Assembly (NCBI RefSeq): GCF_003387475.1
Contig: NZ_QUNO01000026.1
Location: forward strand, 54,282-118,281
From: Kutzneria buriramensis
GTDB taxonomy: Bacteria; Actinomycetota; Actinomycetes; Mycobacteriales; Pseudonocardiaceae
Length of the DNA: 64,000 nt
Reading direction: 5' to 3'
The position numbers were made by a program, and so were the translations under genes. The notes below the pieces were generated by a model, which was given only the letters and a program-made list of their open reading frames with translations, was not told where the DNA came from and did no database searches. Shown one piece after another: positions 45,240 through 51,849 of the stretch. Within the stretch, counting starts at the first letter, position 1. Every line of letters begins with the position of its first letter.

Positions 45240-45635
45240 TTAGGCGCGGGATGCGGTCCAGGTTGCGGTGCTGGCGGGGTTGTTCAAGTCGATCGTCGTG
45301 CCGGACCAATGGCCGTCGGAACCGAGGTGGCCGACATACCGCCCGGTGTGTCCGTAGCTCCAGTTGATGTTGAACTGGACGTCAGTGCCGGTGACCTGGC
45401 CGCCGCCGGCCCCGGTTGCGGGTAGAGGTCTTCGGCGACGCCGGCGAAGTTGCCGAGGCTTGTCGGGTGGTGCCGTTGGACAGGGTCACCACATCGCCGT
45501 TGCTCTGGGTCATCACCCATGTTCCGTCGAAGGCGCTGGCAGCCGGGGCGAAAACGGCGCTCGACTGTGCATCTCGCGCCGGGGCGGGAGCATCCGCAGC
45601 CGACGCGATCCCGAGCAAGACTGAGATGGCCGAAT
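45240..45635 (-). pseudogene. Small exported beta-rich protein, frameshifted
   Basis: Read leftward, a signal-like segment (ISVLLGIASAADAPAPA) leads to FDGTWVMTQSNGDVVTLSNG. The frame then fails. After two shifts the text resumes with GTDVQFNINWSYGHTGRYVG, HLGSDGHWSGTTIDL and STATWTASRA, ending at TAA 45240-45242. The alternating Trp/Thr/Gly pattern looks like a small beta barrel. No family named. It follows the E2-like gene on the same strand, but is unlikely to be part of the defence operon. Confidence 0.5.
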
Positions 45636-45638
45636 CCG

Positions 45639-46076
45639 TTAGCTGTGGAAGGACTCGGCCGTGACTTGCGGTTGTTCACCATGGCCGCCGCCATGCCAGG
45701 CACCGGTGGTCAGCCAGAGCTCGTAGTAGAACAGCCATTCGCTGGCCCACGGCACAATGGTGTCGGCGAGCCGCATGGTCGGTCGCCACTCATCGTCGAG
45801 GTGCAGGCACAGCAGGTCGTTGTCGAAGGTGTGCGGGATCCGATCGACTCCTTCGCGGGTACAGAGCGCCGGATCGATGACGCGGACTTCGGGTCGCCAG
45901 CCCAGGCGATAGCGCAGATGGACGGTGTACCGGCAGGATGCTGTCGCCGGCTGCAGTTCAAAGACCGACGTCAACGTGCTGGTTTGGTGCCGGATGCGGC
46001 TCTGTGCCGTGGGCAGAAGGGCGCGAAGGTCGAACGCCTGAAGGGCCAGGCTGACCCACCGGTCAGCGGTACTCAC
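45639..46076 (-). CDS. CBASS E2-like protein
   Basis: 145 residues. The stretch IPHTFDNDLLCLHLDDEWRP follows the ubiquitin-conjugating (E2) pattern, where a His-Pro-Asn-like element is followed by xIC(L)xxL..RW.P; Cys90 would be the catalytic Cys. VPWASEWLFYYELWLTTGAW follows. In type II CBASS, E2 domains help attach the CD-NTase C terminus to a target and thereby activate it. No E1 or JAB (Cap3) gene is present, which fits the short, E2-only class. GTG 46076 overlaps the CD-NTase stop by 14 bases. Confidence 0.75.
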   Translation of the reverse strand: MSTADRWVSLALQAFDLRALLPTAQSRIRHQTSTLTSVFELQPATASCRYTVHLRYRLGWRPEVRVIDPALCTREGVDRIPHTFDNDLLCLHLDDEWRPTMRLADTIVPWASEWLFYYELWLTTGAWHGGGHGEQPQVTAESFHS

Positions 46077-47226
46077 GGCCGTAGAAGGTCGGGAGCGTCG
46101 CTGTCCTGGATCCGGCCGTGGTCAGCCCGGCGACACCGCGGGCGACCATCAGCTTCCTGTTCGATGTGGTCGTCCGGACGTCGGCGCCCCAGTTCTCGGC
46201 GGACTTCACGATGACGTCGCGCTCGAACACCTCGCCCAGACGGTCAACGAGGGCCGGGATGCCGTCGCCTTGGTGCTGGTAGACGAGTTCGAGGTCGCGG
46301 CGAGCGATGTCCAGCCAGGAACGGAACTTCCCCTGGCGGTGCGCGGTGTCCGCCTCGTTCCACTTGTCGGTGAAGTTCTCCCTCGGGTGCGCGGGGTTGA
46401 GCACCTCGTAGTTGCCGTTGGTGTCCTTCTCGATGTAGCTGTCCATGTCCTGCGTGACGGACAACAGCGCATTTGCGAGGTTGCTCTGCCCTTGATAGGC
46501 GTGGGCAGCGAGGGTGGTGATCAGGATCGACGGGGGCCGGTCGTCGACGTCTGTGCCGAAGTGCAGGTAGCAGTGCCACTTCAAGACCTGCACGAGCCGT
46601 TGGAGGGTGGACCTGACCGTCCAGTTGGGTACGTCGGCGACATTCGCTTCCAGCGCCCGCTTGGCGATCTTCGTCAGCATCTCCTCCGACCGGTTGCGGA
46701 ACCACGTCGCGTAGCCGGTGGGGTTGCCGTGCTGCCAGGGACGCAGCTTGGTGTCGGTCAGCAGGATGCCGTGCGGGGAGGTCTTCAGCTCGGCGTCGGG
46801 GATGCACGGCAGAACGTCGAGGTGAAAGCCGAGGCGCTCGTAGGAGAATGTCCAGCACCGCCGCTTCTCCAAGAATTTGTCGGGCGCTTCGTCTGCCTGG
46901 GTCGCGAGCTTGAAGGCGTGGTACTCGGCGAGCCAGCCACCGACGAGTTCCTTGAGCTTGTCCTGGGTGGTGCTGCTCTTTTCCACCAGGTGCCGGCACA
47001 CCAGGTCGATGTCGTACTCGCATGACGTCGGAGGCCGGATGACCGTGCCGGTGAGGAAGCTGCCCTGTGGGTAGATGTCCCAGTCCTCGCCGCCGGTATC
47101 GGCCAGGAAGTTGCCGACGTCCTGGTATTTGCCCACTGCGGCGTCGCGGGTCTCGGGCGGGATGTCCAGCAGGTCGGCTGAGCCGGACAGCAGCTCGGAG
47201 AGCGCGTCCAAGGAGTCGTCGTTCAA
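46063..47226 (-). CDS. CD-NTase (CBASS nucleotide cyclase)
   Basis: Makes a cyclic oligonucleotide signal when phage infection is sensed. 387 residues. YPQGSFLTGT holds the Gly-Ser motif (residues 55-56); EYDIDLV gives Asp72 and Asp74; HLDVLP gives Asp137, completing the metal-binding triad of the pol-beta-like fold. LKLxxDE-like helical C-terminal region includes QRLVQVLKWHCYLHF. Which nucleotides it joins cannot be told by eye. The start is TTG 47226, after GAAAGG, 12 bases behind the effector stop. The C terminus (FYGREYR) would be the conjugation tail if the E2 acts on it. Confidence 0.9.
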   Translation of the reverse strand: MNDDSLDALSELLSGSADLLDIPPETRDAAVGKYQDVGNFLADTGGEDWDIYPQGSFLTGTVIRPPTSCEYDIDLVCRHLVEKSSTTQDKLKELVGGWLAEYHAFKLATQADEAPDKFLEKRRCWTFSYERLGFHLDVLPCIPDAELKTSPHGILLTDTKLRPWQHGNPTGYATWFRNRSEEMLTKIAKRALEANVADVPNWTVRSTLQRLVQVLKWHCYLHFGTDVDDRPPSILITTLAAHAYQGQSNLANALLSVTQDMDSYIEKDTNGNYEVLNPAHPRENFTDKWNEADTAHRQGKFRSWLDIARRDLELVYQHQGDGIPALVDRLGEVFERDVIVKSAENWGADVRTTTSNRKLMVARGVAGLTTAGSRTATLPTFYGREYR

Positions 47227-47238
47227 CGGGGGGGCCTT

Positions 47239-48456
47239 TCAGGTCAAAGGAGTGCGGCTGGTCGAGGTCGTGTACTGGTAGGTCCCGGTGCCCTGCATCC
47301 GGTCGTAGATCGCGAGCGGGGGGTGCGTCGCGCGCATCAGGTGGCGGCCAATGCTCACCGCCGCGGCGGCCGGGACCGCAGGGAAGATGGCGATTTCCTC
47401 GGCTCCAGGGCGCTCGGCCTCTACCCGTGCCAGCACTGCTCGCCACGCCCGGCTGAAGTTGTCCAACGTGGACGGGTTGTTGATCAGCGTGGGAACGGGA
47501 AGCTCGGATTCCGGCGTGAGTTCGTACACCGTGTACTGGTCGTCGATCGACTCGGGCAGCCGAGCGGGGTCGACTGTGCCGGACACCGACAGGATGACCG
47601 CCGCCTTGCCGGCGCGGTTGCCGGTCTGAACGGTGTCGACGCGGAAGTCGATCACGGCCGAGTTCGGTGTCCACCCCCAGCCTTCGCTGCCGTCCCGGCG
47701 TTTCGGGTACAGCTCGGTGGGGATGGTCTCGTCCAGCAGCGTGCCCAGGGCGATCAGGATCGGGATGCGCGCCAGGGCGAAGAGGGAGATGTGGGAGATC
47801 CGGCCTCGGCGAACCTGGGTGCGAAGGTGGTGGAGCCGGTCCTCCAGGTGTTCCCACGCCGCCGACCAATAACCGGCAGTTCCGTCCCGCTCGCCGGGCA
47901 GGGCGCGAAGGTCGATTTCGTATTCGTCATCGCCCAGCAGCGTCCAGTCCGGGAACCGGTCGTGTTCGAGGAGGGAGGCCGTCACCTTGGTGCTGGTGAG
48001 GTCGACGGGCCTGCCGTGCAGATCGCCCACCACGCGGAGGACGGTCGTCGAGCGGTCGTCCGCCAGGCCAGTGAGCTTGCGGATCCGCCGCTCGTGTCGG
48101 CGTTTGAAGCCGCGAAGGGTGTCGGGGTCGTAGGTCTCCCACAGCGACCGGTCGTCCACCACCTTGTGCTGATCGTGACACAGCAGGATCAGATTGTCGG
48201 CCAGGTTGCGCTCGTCGACCCGCATCGGCGCGGAGCCGCGTGGTGATCCGGGCGCGGTGGTCCAGCCGACGATGTGCGCGAGCTGGCCCACCATGACGTC
48301 CTGGCCGGTGACTTCCTCGTCCGCGAGATACCGGTTGCACATCGAGCACCTGCCGCCCGCGGCCACCCACACCCGGCGGGCGATCCGTTCGGGGATCGCC
48401 CGAGACGTGCCGTCGGGATGGATCGCCCGGGTCGCGCTCGACGACGCCCTGGCCAC
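47239..48456 (-). CDS. cap5: Cap5-type effector, HNH nuclease-SAVED
   Basis: The cell-killing arm of CBASS: binding of the cyclic signal to SAVED lets the HNH domain cut DNA. 405 residues. HNH: CSMC (Cys37, Cys40), QLAHIVGW (His61), NLADNLILLCHDQHKVVDD with Asn88 and the zinc/active-site Cys93, His94, His97. SAVED in the C-terminal half: LHHLRTQVRRGRISHISLFA, ALARIPILIALGTLLDE, then TVYELTPESELPV. This is the Cap5 arrangement. GTG 48456. First gene of the leftward operon with CD-NTase and E2-like protein. Confidence 0.9.
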   Translation of the reverse strand: MARASSSATRAIHPDGTSRAIPERIARRVWVAAGGRCSMCNRYLADEEVTGQDVMVGQLAHIVGWTTAPGSPRGSAPMRVDERNLADNLILLCHDQHKVVDDRSLWETYDPDTLRGFKRRHERRIRKLTGLADDRSTTVLRVVGDLHGRPVDLTSTKVTASLLEHDRFPDWTLLGDDEYEIDLRALPGERDGTAGYWSAAWEHLEDRLHHLRTQVRRGRISHISLFALARIPILIALGTLLDETIPTELYPKRRDGSEGWGWTPNSAVIDFRVDTVQTGNRAGKAAVILSVSGTVDPARLPESIDDQYTVYELTPESELPVPTLINNPSTLDNFSRAWRAVLARVEAERPGAEEIAIFPAVPAAAAVSIGRHLMRATHPPLAIYDRMQGTGTYQYTTSTSRTPLT

Positions 48457-48485
48457 CTGACCACCGCCCTGTCTCGCTCGCGTCT

Positions 48486-48544
48486 CTGTGGCTGCTACAC
48501 AGTGGATCAGAGACTAGCAGACGGTCTGTACCCATTTCGGTACA
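48486..48544. promoter_or_regulatory. Divergent CBASS/regulator promoter with two dyads
   Basis: The 163 bases between Cap5 and the XRE gene contain CTGTG (48486-48490) N7 CACAG (48498-48502), and TGTACC (48527-48532) N6 GGTACA (48539-48544). The right arm of the second dyad overlaps TACACT at 48541-48546, a possible -10 of the XRE gene. This is the expected layout of an autorepressed, shared operator. Confidence 0.55.
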
Positions 48545-48619
48545 CTGGCACCATAGGATCGTCCGGCCTGAGGAGGCGGTAAGTTTGACCGCTGGGCGAG
48601 AGCGCGAGAGGAGGTGGAA

Positions 48620-49090
48620 GTGGACGAACCCGTCGACATCGAGAGCCTGGCGCGGCTGGTCAAGGAGGAGCGCCTGCGCCGCGGGCGACTAAGCCTGCGT
48701 GCCGCCGCCGAACAGGCCGAAGTGCCGTTCAACACGCTTGCGCGGGTGGAGAAGGGCGACCTCCCCGACTTGGGCAATTTCCGCCGGATCGTGCACTGGC
48801 TGGGTCTACCGCCTGAGCGGTTTTTCGCCCCGCCGCAGGTCAGGGCCGAGACCACACCCGACGTGATCGCCCACCACCTCGCGCGCGACCCGAACCTGAC
48901 CGCCGCGGCAGCGGACAAGATCGCCAGCTTGGTGCGCGACCTCTACACGACGCTCGCCGACAACAGCGAGAGCGTGCGGGTGCACCTGCGTGCCGCGCAG
49001 ACCTTCCGGCCGCCGGCCGCCCGCAAACTGGCCAACCTGTTGGAGAGCATGCAGGCCAGCCTGGACGCCATGCCGGACGACGAATCCTGA
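48620..49090 (+). CDS. XRE-family repressor, CapH-like
   Basis: 156 residues from GTG 48620 (GGAGG five bases ahead; GTG 48614 is inside that site). The helix-turn-helix is LRAAAEQAEVPFNTLARVEK followed by GNFRRIVHWLGLPPERFF. The C-terminal part is helical (KIASLVRDLYTTLADNSESV). It is followed by an ImmA/IrrE-type protease, 16 bases after its stop, and is divergent from CBASS. The arrangement matches CapH/CapP, where the repressor holds the defence genes off until its protease cuts it. Confidence 0.8.
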   Translation: MDEPVDIESLARLVKEERLRRGRLSLRAAAEQAEVPFNTLARVEKGDLPDLGNFRRIVHWLGLPPERFFAPPQVRAETTPDVIAHHLARDPNLTAAAADKIASLVRDLYTTLADNSESVRVHLRAAQTFRPPAARKLANLLESMQASLDAMPDDES

Positions 49091-49106
49091 GGCCGGACGG
49101 ATACCG

Positions 49107-49676
49107 ATGCGCAGGGGCTTCAAGACCGAGGCTGAACGCCTGGCCGACCGCACCCGAACCCAGATGGGGCTGCGGTCCGATGCCGGCTTGCCGATCCTCG
49201 ACCTCGCTGCGCACCTGGGCGTCCGCGTCTACTCCGCCGACCGCTTGGTCGCGCGTGAGGAGCTCGTAGAACTCGAGGAACTGCAGCCCGGAGCGTTCTC
49301 TGCCGCCACATTCCAACTGCCCAACCGTCGCAGGGTCATCGCATACAACCCGCTCAGCGAGCGTGTTCGGACCAACAGCGACATCGCCCACGAGTTGGCC
49401 CACCTGCTGCTCGATCACGATGTCCGCGAGATCCAGCAACTCGCCGGACAAACCTTCTTCACCTGCGACCCCGAACAAGAAGAAGAAGCCAACTGGCTTG
49501 CGGGCTGCCTTCTACTGCCCCGGCCTCTGCTCGTGGCGGAAGCCTTCGCCGGCTCCACCCCGGAGTACCTCGCCAACAAGTACCAGGTCAGCCTCCCCAT
49601 GGCCCGGTGGCGGCTCAACGCCAGCGGAGTCCTTCTACAGGTCCAGCGCGCCCGGTCGACGCGAACCAAGCGATAA
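49107..49676 (+). CDS. ImmA/IrrE-family metallopeptidase, CapP-like
   Basis: 189 residues. IAHELAHLLL gives the HExxH zinc motif (His95, Glu96, His99), and EEEANWLAGCLLLP supplies the third ligand region, as in ImmA/IrrE proteases. An N-terminal helical portion (FKTEAERLADRTRTQMGL) and a C-terminal segment with VSLPMARWRLNASG follow the family pattern. Such proteases cut a partnered XRE repressor in response to DNA damage. Starts at ATG 49107, coupled to the XRE gene. Together with it, likely controls the neighbouring CBASS operon. Confidence 0.85.
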   Translation: MRRGFKTEAERLADRTRTQMGLRSDAGLPILDLAAHLGVRVYSADRLVAREELVELEELQPGAFSAATFQLPNRRRVIAYNPLSERVRTNSDIAHELAHLLLDHDVREIQQLAGQTFFTCDPEQEEEANWLAGCLLLPRPLLVAEAFAGSTPEYLANKYQVSLPMARWRLNASGVLLQVQRARSTRTKR

Positions 49677-49799
49677 CAGCGTGATTGAGCTGCCGTAGTG
49701 TGCCTTATGAAAATCCGGAATCCGGCATGAGTGACCTTCGTTAGCGCGCCCAGGTCGCGGCATCAGTTTGCTGAGACAGTCACCAAGAGACTGTGCGTC

Positions 49800-49831
49800 T
49801 CATCCCTGCTTCATATGTGAAGCAGGGATGA
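49800..49831. terminator. Bidirectional terminator, 14-bp stem
   Basis: TCATCCCTGCTTCA at 49800-49813 pairs exactly with 49818-49831 around TATG. It lies between the rightward protease gene (ends 49676) and the leftward wall hydrolase (ends 49881), where converging transcripts need to stop. Confidence 0.7.
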
Positions 49832-49880
49832 AGTGGCCGATGAGAAATAAAGTCAGTTTTGGGGCCTCGCAGGAACGAGC

Positions 49881-50852
49881 TTACATCCAGGCAGGACGGG
49901 TTGCGCCGATGAAGTTCGACCTCCGGATCTGTTCGATCTTCACGACCTGGCCGACGTCCGGTGCGTCGATCATCGACTCGGCGGAGATCGCGATTCCCAC
50001 GTGCGTCACTGTGTTTGGGCTGGAACCGAAGAAGACCAGGTCGCCAGGAAGTATCGGCTGACTCGCCGGCACGTGCGGCCCCGCGTCGTATTGGAGTTGC
50101 GCTGTGCGCGGTATCTGGATGCTGGCTGCTGCGTAGGCCGCCTTCGTCAGTCCCGAGCAGTCAAACCCGCCGGTGACTTGGGTTTGGCCGTTCGGTAGTT
50201 CAGTCAACTCAGCACCGTTGCCGCCCCACACGTACGGGGTGCCGAGTTGGCGGCAGGCGAAGGCGATCGCGGCGGCGGCGCGGGAGTTCGGGGCCGGTGC
50301 GGGGGCGCATCCGCCCACGCCGACGGTCGCGGCGGAGGCGTATTTCGCGGCCTGGTCAAGTACTTCGTCGACGTACCAGATGGCGTGGTTGTAAGCGAAG
50401 ATCGCGGTGCGGAGATTGTGGCTGGCGCCGTTGTCGCACAGGTAGAAAGCGGCGGCGTCGATGGCGTCGTGCGGGTTGTACAGCGAGGGCGGTGTCGCGC
50501 CGCCGGGTGGCAGGGCGTGGCGGGCGATGACGGCGGCGAACGTGGCGGCAAGGAACTGCATCGGGCCGCCCGCGCCGGCGGAGTTCGTGCCGGAATGGAC
50601 GCCGGGCAGCGGGCTGCGGCCATGGTCGGTTTCGATCTTGCCGATGGCGGCAAGGACGGACCAATCTAGGCTGGGGCAGAGGGTGGCGGCTTGGCGGTAG
50701 AGGATCAGGTAGTCGGCGGGGATGTCGGCCAGGGCGTTCGCGCTGGGGTTGCTAGTGCCGAACACCGATTGCAGCAACAGCAAGCCGCCGGCGGCGATCA
50801 TGACGGCGGTCAGGACGGCGCCGACAACGACGGCGGTGACGATGCGGTGCAC
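49881..50852 (-). CDS. Cell-wall hydrolase with SLT and NlpC/P60 domains
   Basis: 323 residues. After a signal anchor (IVTAVVVGAVLTAVMIAAGG) comes a lytic transglycosylase-like region (CPSLDWSVLAAIGKIETDHG, GAGGPMQFLAATF, IFAYNHAIWYVDEV), then an NlpC/P60 peptidase domain: GTPYVWGGNG, GGFDCSGLTKAAY with the catalytic Cys, LPGDLVFFG and THVGIAI with the His. Opening the peptidoglycan for a conjugation channel is the usual role of such proteins when they close a T4SS operon, as here. GTG 50852. Its ortholog type is VirB1/TcpG-like by function only. Confidence 0.9.
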   Translation of the reverse strand: MHRIVTAVVVGAVLTAVMIAAGGLLLLQSVFGTSNPSANALADIPADYLILYRQAATLCPSLDWSVLAAIGKIETDHGRSPLPGVHSGTNSAGAGGPMQFLAATFAAVIARHALPPGGATPPSLYNPHDAIDAAAFYLCDNGASHNLRTAIFAYNHAIWYVDEVLDQAAKYASAATVGVGGCAPAPAPNSRAAAAIAFACRQLGTPYVWGGNGAELTELPNGQTQVTGGFDCSGLTKAAYAAASIQIPRTAQLQYDAGPHVPASQPILPGDLVFFGSSPNTVTHVGIAISAESMIDAPDVGQVVKIEQIRRSNFIGATRPAWM

Positions 50853-50856
50853 CCGC

Positions 50857-51849
50857 TCAGGTCCCGTCGGCTGTGGGCGGCATCGGCGGCGGCGCGGCGA
50901 CGAGCTTCGGACCCGAAGAGCTCACGGGGCTGCTCGCGGGTGGGGGCAATTCGGGCCACAAAGAGGGGAGGTCGGCGAGCCGGACACGGTCGCCGCCTGC
51001 GAGGGACTGCCAGCGCGGCAGGTTCATGTCGACGGCATCGGCGCAGGCCTCGGGGCTGGTGGTGGCAACCGGAACGAGGCGGTGATCGAGGCCGCGCATC
51101 GTGTCGACGAAGGCAGTGCGGACGGTGGCTTCGCGGCGAGCGCTGGGCAGCCACACGAGCAGCGGGGTGATGATGCCGGTGGCGGTGGCGAGGCGGGCGT
51201 AGCGGGGGAGTTTTGCGGCGATGCGGGCGAGTCTCTCGGTGCCGAAGTCGAACTCGAGGAACCACTCCACAGTGGTTCCAGCCTCGTCCCAACGGGCGTA
51301 GGCGTCGGGAGTGACGATGTCGCCCCACACGCTGGCGCAGCGCGCTGCCGACCACCACGTCGACAGCTGGCCGGCGGCGCCGGGTTGGCGGGCGTGGTGG
51401 ACGAGCGAGGCGAGCAGGCTGTTGCAGCCAACGGTATGCGCCAACTGGAGCGAGTAGGCCCGGCCGAGTTCGGTTTCCCTGCTGTAGCCCAGGGTCTTCA
51501 GGTCGGTGCCGTGTTCATGGGCGAGGACGAGCGCGCCGGCGGTGTCCAGCACGTAGTGCAGGGGATTCGAGCCGACGGTGCGGTGCGGCTGGAAGCGTGC
51601 GACGACGCCCCATTCGTAGAGCAGACGCAGCCGCTGGTTGGCGGTGCGGTGACCGCGGAAACACAACTGAACGATCTGATCGGTGGTCAGCACGCGATGC
51701 TCGAACAGCATCCGGATCAGCCACCGGTCGCGCGGCATGAGCCGAGCGACGAGGACGGCAAGATGGTCGGCGGAGTGCAGCACCTGCGGCCGCGGCCGGG
51801 CCGGCAGGTGACTGCGCAGCGCGCGCTGCGGCGTCGGATCAGTGATCAC
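50857..51849 (-). CDS. Replication-relaxation family protein
   Basis: 330 residues. Opens with a winged-helix-like part: DRWLIRMLFEHRVLTTDQIV, then RTANQRLRLLYEWGVVARF, followed by HVLDTAGALVLA-like residues and EWFLEFDFGTERLARIAAKL, all typical of the replication-relaxation family found on actinobacterial plasmids and ICEs. It may load replication or transfer proteins on the origin, but the role is not established. GTG 51849 overlaps the end of the coupling-protein gene by 11 bases; four bases separate it from the hydrolase. Confidence 0.85.
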   Translation of the reverse strand: MITDPTPQRALRSHLPARPRPQVLHSADHLAVLVARLMPRDRWLIRMLFEHRVLTTDQIVQLCFRGHRTANQRLRLLYEWGVVARFQPHRTVGSNPLHYVLDTAGALVLAHEHGTDLKTLGYSRETELGRAYSLQLAHTVGCNSLLASLVHHARQPGAAGQLSTWWSAARCASVWGDIVTPDAYARWDEAGTTVEWFLEFDFGTERLARIAAKLPRYARLATATGIITPLLVWLPSARREATVRTAFVDTMRGLDHRLVPVATTSPEACADAVDMNLPRWQSLAGGDRVRLADLPSLWPELPPPASSPVSSSGPKLVAAPPPMPPTADGT

